Below, piece by piece: positions 9,170 to 19,481 of a stretch of DNA of 64,000 nucleotides. Origin of the DNA: Mycolicibacterium sp. YH-1 (GTDB taxonomy: Bacteria; Actinomycetota; Actinomycetes; Mycobacteriales; Mycobacteriaceae); contig NZ_CP092915.1 in NCBI RefSeq assembly GCF_022557175.1, positions 5,642,001-5,706,000 of the forward strand, written 5' to 3'. The number at the start of each line of letters is the position of its first letter. Within the stretch, counting starts at the first letter, position 1. Both the position numbers and the translations under genes were made by a program. The notes under the pieces are model-generated. The model had not been told where the DNA came from and searched no databases. It saw only the letters and a list, made by a program, of their open reading frames with translations.

Positions 9170-9322
9170 GCGGCGCAGCTGTCGCTGCGCGCGGACCGAT
9201 CCCGCGGTAGGTTTCGAGTCGAAGCTTCAGCAAACTTCGGTCGGCGCGGTTCCCGAATGCGTCAGCGAAGCGTTAGTGTCCTGAGCAAACCTGATGACCG
9301 CGTGAAGGCAGTGGGGGATTCG

Positions 9323-10150
9323 ATGACCATCAGTTGGGACGACGTGACAGGCCTCGGCTCAGCGGGATGGTTGGCCATCGCCGCGTGGGGGGCCCTGATC
9401 CTCGGCGTGATCGCGCTCGTTTACGCAAACCGCCAAATCAAGAGGAATCGGCTGCTCAAGACCGAGCAGATCCGCCCGCAGGTCGCGATGTACATGGAGC
9501 CGCACGCCGCGGACTGGCACGTCATCGAACTCGTGGTGCGCAACTACGGCCAGACCGCCGCACACGACATCCGCTTCGACTTCGCCAACCCGCCGACGGT
9601 GGCCGCCTACGAGGACCACGGTTACGACGGGCCGCCCGAAGTCGCCGAGCTGGATCTCCCCAGCGAACTGCCCCTCCTCGCCCCCGGCCAGGAGTGGCGA
9701 ACGGTCTGGGACTCGGCGATCAGCCGGGAGGAACTCGGCGGCTCGATCCGGTCCCGCTTCGACGGCACGCTGACCTACTCCGACGAACCCCGCCCGGTGG
9801 GCGGCAAGAAGTCGCGGGCGTGGAGCAGGCGCCAGACATTCGAGTCGAAGGTGTGCCTGGACTGGGCGACACTGCAGCCGGCCCAGCGCCTCGAGCTGTT
9901 GACGACACACGACCTGGCCAAGCGAGAGAAACAGAAGCTCGAGTTGCTGCGCAACGTACTGACCTACTTCCACTACGCATCCAAGGAGACGCGTCCGGAC
10001 GTGTTCCGGGCCGAGATCGAGCGAATGAAGCATGCCGTGGCGGAGACTCAAGATCGTTGGCGGACAGCGCAGTTCGACCAGACCACCGAACTCGACTTCC
10101 CCTGGATCAAGGACGACGCCGCCGGAAGGCACCACGTCAACAATCGCTGA
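9323..10150 (+). CDS. Single-pass membrane protein of unknown function
   Basis: Not recognised as a named family. From ATG 9323 (GGGGGA ribosome-binding site) it has 275 residues: a short N-terminus, one membrane helix (WLAIAAWGALILGVIALVYA), a basic stop-transfer stretch (NRQIKRNRLLK), then a cytoplasmic domain. The part from RPQVAMYMEPHAADWHVIELVVRNYGQTAAHDIRF looks like the beta-sandwich domain common in bacterial membrane proteins with this topology, where it binds unknown ligands. The C-terminal 90 residues are helical and charged (LAKREKQKLELLRNVL). It precedes echA3 by 53 bp and may share its transcript. It occupies the region where M. tuberculosis has Rv0633c, but equivalence was not tested. 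Confidence 0.8.
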   Translation: MTISWDDVTGLGSAGWLAIAAWGALILGVIALVYANRQIKRNRLLKTEQIRPQVAMYMEPHAADWHVIELVVRNYGQTAAHDIRFDFANPPTVAAYEDHGYDGPPEVAELDLPSELPLLAPGQEWRTVWDSAISREELGGSIRSRFDGTLTYSDEPRPVGGKKSRAWSRRQTFESKVCLDWATLQPAQRLELLTTHDLAKREKQKLELLRNVLTYFHYASKETRPDVFRAEIERMKHAVAETQDRWRTAQFDQTTELDFPWIKDDAAGRHHVNNR

Positions 10151-10203
10151 CGGTGCGCTGCGTAACATCGGCCACAACAACCGCACTTGAGGGAGCATCA
10201 ACG

Positions 10204-10917
10204 ATGAGCAGCCCGGTCAGCTATGCCCAGAACGAACTCGTTGCCACGATCACGCTGGACGACGGCAAGGTCAATGTGCTGTCGCCGGCGATGCAGCAGC
10301 ACATCAACGCCGCACTCGATCAGGCCGAGGCGGCCGCGGCCAGCGGTGACGTCAAGGCGATCGTGCTGGCGGGCAACTCGAAGGTGCTCAGCGCCGGGTT
10401 CGACCTGGGGGTTTTCAACTCCGGTGACGCCGCCGCCGCGCTCGGGATGCTGTCCGGCGGTTTCGAACTCTCGATCCGGCTGTTGACCTTCCCGGTGCCC
10501 GTCGTCATCGCCGCGACGGGGCCTGCCATCGCGATGGGGGCCTTCCTGCTCCTGAGCGGTGACCACCGAGTCGGTTCTCCGAGTTCGCGGTGCCAGGCCA
10601 ATGAGACCGCCATCGGCATGGTGCTGCCGATCTCCGCGATCGAGATCATGCGGATGCGGTTGACGCGCGCGGCGTTTCAGCGCGCCGTCGCCCTCGCGGC
10701 GACCTTCGCCGGAGATGCCGCGGTGTCGGCGGGGTGGGTCGATGAGATCGTCGAGACCGAGAACGTGCTCGCCCGCGCCCACGACGTGGCTGCGGAGTTC
10801 GCGACGACCCTGCACGCCAAGGCGCACCTCGCCTCCAAGCTGAAGGCCCGCGAGGACGCGCTGGCGGCCATTCGCGCCGGGATCGACGGGCTGCCCACCG
10901 AGTTCGGTGGCGCCTAA
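10204..10917 (+). CDS. echA3: Enoyl-CoA hydratase/isomerase family protein
   Basis: Crotonase-fold enzyme of 237 residues. The oxyanion-hole segments are visible: NSKVLSAGFDLGVF (first) and ATGPAIAMGAFLLLSGDHRV (second). Catalytic Glu positions of classical hydratases are not clear: the second helix reads NETAIGMVLPISAIEIMRMRL, so activity may be hydratase, isomerase or thioesterase-like. Location directly before recC on the same strand matches EchA3 (Rv0632c) of M. tuberculosis, hence the symbol. ATG 10204 has GAGGGAG upstream. The 210-bp gap to recC holds a repeated hairpin. Confidence 0.85.
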   Translation: MSSPVSYAQNELVATITLDDGKVNVLSPAMQQHINAALDQAEAAAASGDVKAIVLAGNSKVLSAGFDLGVFNSGDAAAALGMLSGGFELSIRLLTFPVPVVIAATGPAIAMGAFLLLSGDHRVGSPSSRCQANETAIGMVLPISAIEIMRMRLTRAAFQRAVALAATFAGDAAVSAGWVDEIVETENVLARAHDVAAEFATTLHAKAHLASKLKAREDALAAIRAGIDGLPTEFGGA

Positions 10918-10936
10918 ATCACATCAGCCACTCCTG

Positions 10937-11032
10937 CCCCCTCTCGGGGGTGGTGATGCGAGTGCCCGCCTCTGAGCGACAATCTCATTGGCGTCGGATG
11001 CCTTCGGGCGAAATGTCGCTCAGAGGTGGGCA
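10937..11032. repeat. Hairpin repeat, family B copy 1 (downstream of echA3)
   Basis: TGCCCGCCTCTGAGCGACA (10963-10981) is nearly the reverse complement of 11014-11032 (18/19), with a 32-nt loop. A small CCCCC-TCTC-GGGGG stem (10937-10950) precedes it. The same arm sequence recurs at 38348-38441 and 60571-60590. Placement between echA3 and recC fits a terminator or RNA-stability element. Confidence 0.7.
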
Positions 11033-11127
11033 AACGTAGTGGCATTTCCTGAGTACACCGGGGCGCACAGGAGCAACCCGGCTACTTCTGCAACGGTGTC
11101 GGACGCGGGCCCTAGGGTAGATCTCAA

Positions 11128-14100
11128 ATGGGCCTTCATCTCCACCGTGCGGAACGCACCGACGTCCTCGCCGACGGGCTCGCAGATCTACTCGCCCAAC
11201 CGCTCGTCGACCCGTTCGCCATGGAGTTGGTGCTCGTTCCCGCGCGCGGTGTTGAGCGTTGGCTCTCGCAGCGGCTGTCACACGTGTTGGGTCGCGGCTC
11301 GGGGGCCGACGGGGTGTGCGCGGGCATCGACTTCCGCAACCCGCACTCCCTGATCGCCGAGATCACCGGCAGCGGCCGCAACCCCGGCGACGACCCGTGG
11401 GCCCCCGACACCATGGTGTGGCCGCTGCTCGAGGTGATCGATGCCAGCCTCGACGAGAGCTGGTGCCGCACGCTGGCCACCCACCTGGGCCACTTCGAGA
11501 CCGGCGAGGCCGAGCGGGAGCTGCGGCTGGGGCGGCGCTACGCCGTCGCTCGGCGCATCGCGGGCCTGTTCGCGTCCTATGCCAGACAGCGCCCGCAACT
11601 GCTCATCGACTGGCTGGCAGGCGCCACCGACGACCTGCCCAGCGACGTCGCCTGGCAGCCTCCGCTGTGGCGGGCGCTCGCGGCGCGGGTGCCCGCCGAC
11701 CCACCCCACATGCGCCATGCGAACACCCTTGCCCGACTGCGTGATTCGGCAATGGACCTGCCGCAGCGGCTCTCACTGTTTGGACACACCCGGCTGCCGG
11801 TGACCGAGGTGGAGTTGATCACCGCGCTGGCAACCCATCACGAGCTGCACCTGTGGCTGCCCCACCCCAGCGACGCGCTGTGGCAGGCACTGCGCGGCGT
11901 GCGGGGCTCGGTGCCCCGTCGCGAGGACAGCAGTCACCGCGTGGTCGGCCATCCCCTGCTGGCCACCCTTGGCCGGGACCTGCGCGAGCTGCAGCGCGGC
12001 CTGCCCGACGACGTCGGCACCGACGAGCACCTCGAGGCCGGCGACCATCCCGCCACGCTGCTCGGCTGGCTGCAATCCGATATCGCCGCGAATGCCGTTC
12101 GCCCACAGGGCCGGACGTTCACACCGTCCGACCGCTCGGTGCAGGTGCACGCGTGCCACGGCCCCGCTCGGCAGGTCGACGTGCTGCGGGAGGTGCTGCT
12201 CGGTCTGCTGGTCGATGACCCGACTCTGGAACCGCGCGACATCCTGGTGATGTGCCCGGACATCGAGACCTACGCGCCGCTGATCAACGCCGACTTCGGC
12301 CTCGGTGACATCCTCCCCGGCGTGCACCCGGCCCACCGGCTGCGCATGCGGTTGGCCGACCGCGCGCTCGTGCAGACCAACCCGCTGCTCGGCGTGGCGA
12401 CCGAGGTACTCGCCCTGGCCGGTAGCAGGGTCACCGCCAGCGAGGTGCTCAACCTCGCCCAGGCCGCCCCGGTGCGGGCACGCTTCGGATTCACCGACGA
12501 CAACCTTGAGGACATCACCCGCTGGGTCCGGCAGGCCAACGTGCGCTGGGGTTTCGACCAGGAGCACCGCAAGCCGTACGGCGTCGACTTCGTGCACAAC
12601 ACATGGCGTTTCGGAATCGACCGCGTGCTGGCTGGTGTCGCGATGTCCGATGACGCCCACGCCTGGATCGACTCCACGTTGCCCCTGGACGACGTGAGCA
12701 GCAACCGCATCGAACTGGCGGGCAAGCTCGCCGAGTTCATCGACCGCCTGCAGCGAACGGTCACCTCGCTGACCGGTGCGCGGCCGCTGCGGGACTGGTT
12801 GAGCGCTGTGACCGACGGCATCACGATGCTGACCCGCATCAGCGATGCCGATGCGTGGCAGCTCAGTCAGATGCAGCGCGAGTTCGGTGACGTCCTGCGC
12901 GACGCGGGCACCCACGCCAACACCGAGATGCGGCTGCCCGATATCAACGCGCTGCTGCAACGCCACCTGGCCGGCCGGCCGACGCGGGCCAACTTCCGGA
13001 CCGGCACGCTGACGGTGTGCACGATGGTGCCGATGCGGTCGGTGCCGCACCGGGTGGTGTGCCTGGTGGGTCTCGACGACGGTGTGTACCCGCGCCGGGG
13101 CGCCACCGACGGCGACGACGTGCTGGCGCGGGACCCCGTGACCGGTGAGCGCGACATCCGTTCAGAGGACCGGCAACTGCTGCTCGACGCCATTGGCGCG
13201 ACCACCGAGAAGCTGGTCATCACCTACACCGGGGCCAACGCCTACTCGGGCCAGCCGCGTCCGCCCGCCGTACCACTGGCCGAACTCCTGGACGCACTGG
13301 AGGCCACCACACCCGATCCGGTTCGCGACGCGATCGTCGTCCATCATCCGCTGCAGCCCTTCGACATTCGCAATGTCGTACCCGGCGGCCTGGTGCCGGA
13401 TGTGCCGTTCACGTTCGACTCGACGGTTCTGCGGGCGGCCCGCACCAGCACCGGCGAGCGGTCCGAGCAGCCGAAGTTCGTCTCCGGACCGCTCCCGCCG
13501 CGGCCGACTGATGATGTCGCGCTCGCCGATCTCGTCGGGTTCTTCAAGGATCCGGTCAAGGGTTTCTTCCGCGCGCTGGACTACACGCTGCCATGGGATG
13601 TCGACGGCGTCGCGGACGAGATGCCCGTCGACATCGACGCTCTGGAGGAGTGGTCGGTGGGCGACCGAATGCTCACCGACATGCTGCGCGGTATGGAGGC
13701 CAAGGACGCCCGGCAGGCGGAGTGGCGCCGCGGCACCGTGCCTCCTGGCCAGCTCGGCTGGCGCAAGACGACCCAGCTGCTCACCCAGGCCGATCTGCTG
13801 GCCGAGGCGGCACGCCGTCATCGCACCGCCGAGCCCAGCGCGTACGACGTGGATGTCGAACTCGACGGTGGGCGTCGGCTCACGGGGACGGTGTCGCCGG
13901 TCTTCGGCGACCGGATGGTCTCGGTCACCTACTCCAAGCTGGGCGGCAAGCACCTGCTGGCATCGTGGATTCCGTTGCTGGCGTTGTTCGCCCACCGTCC
14001 GAATCGGGATTGGTCGGCCATCTGCATCGGCCGGCCACCGCGCGGAACAGACCCACGCGAGCAGACTCTCGGCCGTCCCGAGGAATCAGCCGTCGACCTG

Positions 14101-14424
14101 TTGCGGGACCTGGTGGCGATCTACGACGCGGGCCGGCGCGAACCGCTTCCGCTGCCGATCAAGACGTCCTACGCCTGGGCCGCCGCCCGGCACAGCGGTG
14201 ATGACCCGGAGCGGGCCGCGGGGTTCCGATGGAAGTCGGGCAACTTCCCCGGCGAGGAGGCCGACCCGGCCCAGGTGCGCGCCTGGGGGCAGGGCGCATG
14301 GCTGAGGGATCTGATGCAACCGCTGCGGCCGGGCGAGGAGTACGACGGCGAGACCAATCGCCTCGGCGCCTACGCCGCACGGCTCTGGTTGCCGATGCTG
14401 CGGGCCGAGGGGAGGCGTGGATGA
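11128..14424 (+). CDS. recC: Exodeoxyribonuclease V, RecC (gamma) subunit
   Basis: RecC subunit of the RecBCD helicase-nuclease, 1098 residues (M. tuberculosis RecC is 1097). It starts MGLHLHRAERTDVLADGLAD, has the degenerate helicase-like N-terminal region (ELVLVPARGVERWLSQRL) and the nuclease-like C-terminal region, both inactive in this family, and would hold the complex together and read DNA sequence. Mycobacterial RecBCD serves single-strand annealing rather than RecA-dependent recombination, which uses AdnAB. The stop overlaps the recB start (ATGA), so recC-recB-recD are translationally coupled. Confidence 0.97.
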   Translation: MGLHLHRAERTDVLADGLADLLAQPLVDPFAMELVLVPARGVERWLSQRLSHVLGRGSGADGVCAGIDFRNPHSLIAEITGSGRNPGDDPWAPDTMVWPLLEVIDASLDESWCRTLATHLGHFETGEAERELRLGRRYAVARRIAGLFASYARQRPQLLIDWLAGATDDLPSDVAWQPPLWRALAARVPADPPHMRHANTLARLRDSAMDLPQRLSLFGHTRLPVTEVELITALATHHELHLWLPHPSDALWQALRGVRGSVPRREDSSHRVVGHPLLATLGRDLRELQRGLPDDVGTDEHLEAGDHPATLLGWLQSDIAANAVRPQGRTFTPSDRSVQVHACHGPARQVDVLREVLLGLLVDDPTLEPRDILVMCPDIETYAPLINADFGLGDILPGVHPAHRLRMRLADRALVQTNPLLGVATEVLALAGSRVTASEVLNLAQAAPVRARFGFTDDNLEDITRWVRQANVRWGFDQEHRKPYGVDFVHNTWRFGIDRVLAGVAMSDDAHAWIDSTLPLDDVSSNRIELAGKLAEFIDRLQRTVTSLTGARPLRDWLSAVTDGITMLTRISDADAWQLSQMQREFGDVLRDAGTHANTEMRLPDINALLQRHLAGRPTRANFRTGTLTVCTMVPMRSVPHRVVCLVGLDDGVYPRRGATDGDDVLARDPVTGERDIRSEDRQLLLDAIGATTEKLVITYTGANAYSGQPRPPAVPLAELLDALEATTPDPVRDAIVVHHPLQPFDIRNVVPGGLVPDVPFTFDSTVLRAARTSTGERSEQPKFVSGPLPPRPTDDVALADLVGFFKDPVKGFFRALDYTLPWDVDGVADEMPVDIDALEEWSVGDRMLTDMLRGMEAKDARQAEWRRGTVPPGQLGWRKTTQLLTQADLLAEAARRHRTAEPSAYDVDVELDGGRRLTGTVSPVFGDRMVSVTYSKLGGKHLLASWIPLLALFAHRPNRDWSAICIGRPPRGTDPREQTLGRPEESAVDLLRDLVAIYDAGRREPLPLPIKTSYAWAAARHSGDDPERAAGFRWKSGNFPGEEADPAQVRAWGQGAWLRDLMQPLRPGEEYDGETNRLGAYAARLWLPMLRAEGRRG

Positions 14425-17400
14425 TGGAGCGTTTCGACCTGCAGGGTCCACTGCCCGCCGCGCCGTCGACCACCGTGCTGGAGGCCAGTGCAGGCACCGG
14501 AAAGACGTTCGCTCTCGCCGGGTTGGTGACGCGCTATGTCGCCGAGGGCGAGGCGACGCTGGACCAGATGCTGCTCATCACGTTCGGCCGCGCGGCCAGC
14601 CAGGAGCTTCGCGAGCGGGTCCGCTGCCAGATCGCGCAGGCCGCAGCGGCTTTCGACGATCCCTCGCTGGCCGGTGACAATAAGCTGGTCGCCCACCTGT
14701 TGGATGCCACCGATGCCGAACGCGTCGCCCGTCAGCAGCGGTTGCGCGACGCACTGGCCAACTTCGACGCCGCGACGATCGCCACCACCCATCAGTTCTG
14801 CCAGCTGGTGTTGAAGTCCCTCGGTGTGGCCGGTGACTCCGATTCCGGTGTCACCCTGGTGGAGAGCCTGACCGACCTGGTCACCGAGATCGTCGACGAC
14901 CTCTACCTCGCGCACTTCGGGCATCAGCGTGAGGACCCGGAACTGACCTACCCCGATGCGCTGCGGCTCGCGCGGGAGGTGGTGGCCAATCCAGCAACCG
15001 AGCTGCGGCCCCGTGACCCCGCACCCGAGTCCCGGGCCGCGGTCTGCATCACGTTCGCCAAACGCGTTCTCGCCGAACTGGAGCTGCGCAAGCGCAGACT
15101 CGGCATCCTGAGCTATGACGATCTTCTGACGCGGTTGGCCGACGCGCTGGAGCCGCTGGACTCCCCCGCCCGGGTCCGCATGCACCAACGCTGGCCCATC
15201 GTGATGGTCGACGAGTTCCAGGACACCGACCCCGTGCAGTGGGAGGTGATCGACCGCGCATTCAGCGGACGCTCGACGGTGATCCTGATCGGTGACCCGA
15301 AGCAGGCTATCTACGCGTTTCGCGGCGGCGATATCGTCACCTACCTGCGCGCCGCCGAGACCGCGGGCGCCAAGAAGACGCTGGGCACCAACTGGCGCAG
15401 CGATGCCGCACTGGTCGACCGGCTGCAGGTCGTGCTGCGCGACGCCGAGCTGGGCAACCCTGCGATCGTCGTGCACGACGTCGACGCGGCCCATCGGGGC
15501 CACCGGCTGGTCGGGGCGCCACACGACGATCCGTTCCGGTTGCGTGTGGTGGCGCGACCGACGTTCGGCCGCAGCGGAACCCAGAACGTGGCGATCGCCG
15601 ACCTGCGACGGCACATCGGCCAAGACCTGGCCAACGATATCGGGGAGCTGCTCGCCAGCGGCGCCACGTTCGACGGCAAGCCGGTCCAGGCCGGCGACGT
15701 CGCGATAATCGTCGAGACGCACCGGGATGCGCGCGCATGTCAGCGTTCGTTGACGGCGGCGGGTATCCCCTGCGTCTACACCGGCGACTCGGACATCTTC
15801 ACCTCCGCCGCGGCCGATGACTGGCTGTCGCTGTTGGAGGCCTTCGACCAGCCGCACCGCACCGGGGTGGTGCGCGCCGCCGCGGCAACGATGTTCTTCG
15901 GTCACACCGCGCAGACCCTGGTGACAGGCGGTGACGCGCTGACCGACCGGATCGCAGAGACCTTGCGGGAGTGGGCAGGCCATGCCCGTGAACGTGGTGT
16001 GGCGGCGATATTCGAGGCCGCGCAGCTGGGCGGTATGAGCGACCGGGTGCTGTCCTGGCGTGACGGCGAGCGCCACATGACCGACCTCGCGCACATGACG
16101 CAGCTGCTGCAGGACGTCGCGCACCGCGAGCACTACACGCTGCCCGCGCTGCGCGACTGGTTGCGCGCCGAGCGTGACGACCGCGGCGGAGCCACCGAGC
16201 GCAACCGCCGCCTCGACAGCGACGCGGCCGCTGTGCAGATCATGACGGTGTGGGTGAGCAAGGGGCTGCAGTACCCGATTGTGTACCTGCCCTTCGCCTT
16301 CAATCGCTATGTGCCGGAGCCCGAACTGATCCTGTTCCACGACGGCGACACCCGGTGTCTGCACGTCGGCGGCAAGGACAGCCCCGACTATCACGCCGTT
16401 GCGAAGCTGGGGCGCGAGGAGTCCGCGGGTGACGACAGCCGCCTGACGTATGTCGCGCTGACCCGGGCGCAGGCCCAGGTGGTGGCATGGTGGTCGTCGG
16501 GCCGCGACGAACCCAACGGCGGGCTGTCCCGGTTACTGCGTGGTCGGCGACCGGGCGAGCGCGTCGTGCCGGAACGCTGTGTGCCCGCCAAGATCAGCGA
16601 TGACGACGCGCTGGCGCGGCTGCGCGAGTGGGAGGCGCTCGGCGGACCCGTGCTCGAGCAGTCGGTGCTGGGGCCGGCGCCGACGCTGCCTTCGGTGCCG
16701 GCACCGACCGATCTCGATGCCAGGCACTTTCACCGCAGCATCGACCTGCGCTGGCGCCGCACCTCCTACTCGGGTCTGATCCGGGTGGCCGAGACAACCG
16801 GTGTGGGCAGCGAACCCGAGATCGTCGAACTCGACGACGAGGTCGCCGATATCCCGCTGGTGGCACCGTCGGGGGGACCGTCGGTGCCATCCCCGATGGC
16901 CGATCTGCCGACGGGCGCGCAGTTCGGCACCCTGGTGCACTCGGTGCTGGAGACCGCCGATCCGCTGGCGCCCGATCTGGCCGCGCAGTTGGAGACCCAC
17001 GTCGGCGAGCATCTGGCGTGGTGGCCGGTCGACGTGTCGCCACGTGCGCTGGCCGAGGCGTTGGTGCCGCTGCACGACACCCCGCTGGGCCCGCTCGCGG
17101 GCGATCTGACACTGCGCGAGATCGGGCTGCACGATCGACTGCGCGAGATGAACTTCGAGATCCCCTTGGCGGGCGGCGATCTGGTGACCGAGGCACCCGA
17201 CATCGCGCTGCGTGACGTCGGCGCGCTGATGGCCCGGCACGTGCGCGCGCCCGACCCGCTGGCGTCCTACGCCGACCGGCTCTCGGGTGACGCGCTGGGG
17301 CATCAGTCGTTGCGCGGCTACCTCAACGGGTCGATCGATGCGGTGCTGCGGATCCCCGACACCGACGGTCACCGCTATGTGGTGGTGGACTACAAGACCA

Positions 17401-17723
17401 ACTGGCTGGGCGACGGTAACGAGCCGTTGACCGCGGCCGACTACGACCGGCCGCGACTGGTCGAGGCCATGCTGCACTCGGACTACCCGCTGCAGGCGTT
17501 GCTCTACAGCGTGGTGCTGCACCGGTTCCTGCGGTGGCGGCAACCGGGGTATGACCCCGATCGTCATCTGGGCGGAATCCTGTATCTGTTCGTGCGCGGC
17601 ATGTGTGGCCCGCAGACACCTGTGATCGACGGGCACTACGCCGGGGTTTTCGACTGGCGGCCGCCGTCGGCGTTGATCGTCGAGATGTCCGATCTCCTCG
17701 ATGCGGGCAGGGCTGTCGCGTGA
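14421..17723 (+). CDS. recB: Exodeoxyribonuclease V, RecB (beta) helicase-nuclease subunit
   Basis: RecB, 1100 residues: SF1A helicase with Walker A EASAGTGKTFALAGL near residue 22, motif II VDEFQDTDPVQWEVIDRAF, motif IV GDPKQAIYAFRGGD, motif V/VI around TVWVSKGLQYPIVYLPFAF and YVALTRAQAQ. A RecB-type nuclease domain at the C-terminus contains YVVVDYKTNWLG, with the catalytic Asp and Lys. The start at ATG 14421 overlaps the recC stop; a second ATG follows immediately. A longer open frame to 14229 lies wholly inside recC and was not used. Confidence 0.97.
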   Translation: MMERFDLQGPLPAAPSTTVLEASAGTGKTFALAGLVTRYVAEGEATLDQMLLITFGRAASQELRERVRCQIAQAAAAFDDPSLAGDNKLVAHLLDATDAERVARQQRLRDALANFDAATIATTHQFCQLVLKSLGVAGDSDSGVTLVESLTDLVTEIVDDLYLAHFGHQREDPELTYPDALRLAREVVANPATELRPRDPAPESRAAVCITFAKRVLAELELRKRRLGILSYDDLLTRLADALEPLDSPARVRMHQRWPIVMVDEFQDTDPVQWEVIDRAFSGRSTVILIGDPKQAIYAFRGGDIVTYLRAAETAGAKKTLGTNWRSDAALVDRLQVVLRDAELGNPAIVVHDVDAAHRGHRLVGAPHDDPFRLRVVARPTFGRSGTQNVAIADLRRHIGQDLANDIGELLASGATFDGKPVQAGDVAIIVETHRDARACQRSLTAAGIPCVYTGDSDIFTSAAADDWLSLLEAFDQPHRTGVVRAAAATMFFGHTAQTLVTGGDALTDRIAETLREWAGHARERGVAAIFEAAQLGGMSDRVLSWRDGERHMTDLAHMTQLLQDVAHREHYTLPALRDWLRAERDDRGGATERNRRLDSDAAAVQIMTVWVSKGLQYPIVYLPFAFNRYVPEPELILFHDGDTRCLHVGGKDSPDYHAVAKLGREESAGDDSRLTYVALTRAQAQVVAWWSSGRDEPNGGLSRLLRGRRPGERVVPERCVPAKISDDDALARLREWEALGGPVLEQSVLGPAPTLPSVPAPTDLDARHFHRSIDLRWRRTSYSGLIRVAETTGVGSEPEIVELDDEVADIPLVAPSGGPSVPSPMADLPTGAQFGTLVHSVLETADPLAPDLAAQLETHVGEHLAWWPVDVSPRALAEALVPLHDTPLGPLAGDLTLREIGLHDRLREMNFEIPLAGGDLVTEAPDIALRDVGALMARHVRAPDPLASYADRLSGDALGHQSLRGYLNGSIDAVLRIPDTDGHRYVVVDYKTNWLGDGNEPLTAADYDRPRLVEAMLHSDYPLQALLYSVVLHRFLRWRQPGYDPDRHLGGILYLFVRGMCGPQTPVIDGHYAGVFDWRPPSALIVEMSDLLDAGRAVA

Positions 17724-19465
17724 GCACGCTCGAGGTGCCCGACGCCGCGGACTGGCGGCGCGCCGTCGGCGCGTCGGGACTGTTGGCGGCGTTCAACGAG
17801 GCCGGCGTCATCGACTCCTCGGATGTCCTTGTCGCGCAGCGTCTGACCGCGCTCGGGGAGGATGCCGACGAGCTCGTGGCGTTGGCCGTCGCGTTCGTGG
17901 TCCGCGGGTTGCGCAGCGGCTCGGTGTGCGTCGACGTGCGCGCCTTGGAGGCTCAGGTCGACGTGAGCGACCTGCCGTGGCCCCCGCCCGACGAGTGGCT
18001 CGCCGCGGTTGCGGCCAGCCCGCTGCTCGGAGCGCCGCACGTCCTGCGCATGCGAGACGAGCTGCTCTACCTCGATCGGTACTGGCGCGAGGAACAGCAG
18101 GTCGCCGACGATCTCCTGACGATGGTGTCCGACGGTGTGGGAGCGGCGACCGTCGCCGACGCCGGTCGACTGTTCCCGGCAGGGTATGACGAGCAGCGGG
18201 TGGCCGCCGAGCTGGCGCTCAACCAGCGCCTGACCGTGCTGACCGGCGGCCCCGGCACGGGAAAGACCACGACGGTCGCCCGTCTGCTCGCGTTGCTCGC
18301 CGGCGAGGCGCAGGCCGCCGGGGCGCCGCGGCTGCGGATCGCGTTGGCGGCACCGACGGGAAAGGCCGCCAACCGGCTGCAGGAGGCCGTGCAGGCGGAG
18401 ATCGACCTACTCGAACCCGTTGATCGCCAGCGCATCTCGGGGTTGGGTGCCACCACACTGCACCGTCTTCTCGGCAGCCTGCCGGACAGCTCGTCGCGGT
18501 TCCGGCACCATCGGGGCAATCGACTCCCCCACGATGTCATCGTCGTCGACGAGACCTCGATGGTGTCGCTGACGATGATGGCGCGGCTGCTCGAGGCGGT
18601 GCGTCCCGAGGCCCGACTGCTACTTGTCGGCGATCCCGACCAGTTGGCCTCGGTGGACGCCGGCGCCGTGCTCGCGGATCTGGTCGACGGGCTCGGGCGC
18701 CGGACCGATGTGCGGGTCGCCGAGCTGAGGACTTCACACCGGTTCGGCGAGACGATCGGGGCGCTGGCCGCCGCGATCCGCGGCGGGGACGCCGACCTCG
18801 CCCTGGAGGTGCTGCGCGCCGGCGGGGATCACGTCGAGTGGCTGGAGGTCGATGACCCGGGGCCCGAGCTGCGCAAAGTGCTGGTGCCCCAGGCGCTTGC
18901 CGTGCGGAAGGCGGCGATGCTCGGCGACGGGCCGTCGGCGCTGGCCACGCTCGAGGAGCACCGACTACTGTGTGCGCACCGGCGTGGCCCCCACGGTGTG
19001 GCGCACTGGAATCACCAGGTGGAGCGGTGGCTGACCGAGGCGACGGGCGAGCCGATCTGGTCGGCCTGGTACGTGGGTCGGCCGATCCTGGTGACGGCCA
19101 ACGACTATGGGCTGGGGCTGTTCAACGGCGACACCGGTGTCACGCTGGCCGGCGAGGCCGGACTGCGGGCGGTGGTCGCGGGCACCGATGCGCCGCTGAG
19201 CTTCGGAACCGGTCGGCTGTCCGACGTCGAGACCATGCACGCCATGACCATTCACAAGAGCCAGGGCTCGCAGGCGGCCGAGGTCACGGTGTTGATGCCG
19301 CCGGTGGACTCCCGATTGTTGACGCGCGAGTTGTTCTACACCGCGGTCACACGCGCGAAGACGAAGGTGCGCGTCGTCGGGTCGGCCGACGAGGTTCGCG
19401 CCGCGATCGACCGCCGCGCGGTGCGCGCGACCGGGTTGGCGTCGCGGTTGAGCGCCTCGTCCTGA
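17720..19465 (+). CDS. recD: Exodeoxyribonuclease V, RecD (alpha) helicase subunit
   Basis: RecD, 581 residues from GTG 17720, overlapping the recB stop (GTGA). SF1B helicase motifs are intact: Walker A LTGGPGTGKTTTVARLLALL, motif Ia APTGKAANRLQEA, motif II VIVVDETSMVSLTMMARLL, motif III LLLVGDPDQLASVDAGAVL, motif V/VI AMTIHKSQGSQAAEVTVLMP and LFYTAVTRAKTKVRVVG. It is the 5'-3' motor of the complex. Length and order match M. tuberculosis (575 residues). Confidence 0.97.
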   Translation: MSTLEVPDAADWRRAVGASGLLAAFNEAGVIDSSDVLVAQRLTALGEDADELVALAVAFVVRGLRSGSVCVDVRALEAQVDVSDLPWPPPDEWLAAVAASPLLGAPHVLRMRDELLYLDRYWREEQQVADDLLTMVSDGVGAATVADAGRLFPAGYDEQRVAAELALNQRLTVLTGGPGTGKTTTVARLLALLAGEAQAAGAPRLRIALAAPTGKAANRLQEAVQAEIDLLEPVDRQRISGLGATTLHRLLGSLPDSSSRFRHHRGNRLPHDVIVVDETSMVSLTMMARLLEAVRPEARLLLVGDPDQLASVDAGAVLADLVDGLGRRTDVRVAELRTSHRFGETIGALAAAIRGGDADLALEVLRAGGDHVEWLEVDDPGPELRKVLVPQALAVRKAAMLGDGPSALATLEEHRLLCAHRRGPHGVAHWNHQVERWLTEATGEPIWSAWYVGRPILVTANDYGLGLFNGDTGVTLAGEAGLRAVVAGTDAPLSFGTGRLSDVETMHAMTIHKSQGSQAAEVTVLMPPVDSRLLTRELFYTAVTRAKTKVRVVGSADEVRAAIDRRAVRATGLASRLSASS

Positions 19466-19481
19466 CCCGGTCCTGGGCGAA

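Noticed and set aside
11773..13050. 425-codon minus-strand open frame within recC
   Set aside because: Antisense shadow without recognisable domains; recC is intact on the plus strand.
14370..16394. Long open frame (674 codons) on the minus strand within recB
   Set aside because: It is a shadow of high-GC coding sequence: low-complexity, Arg/Gly/His-rich composition, no domains, and fully antisense to intact recB motifs.
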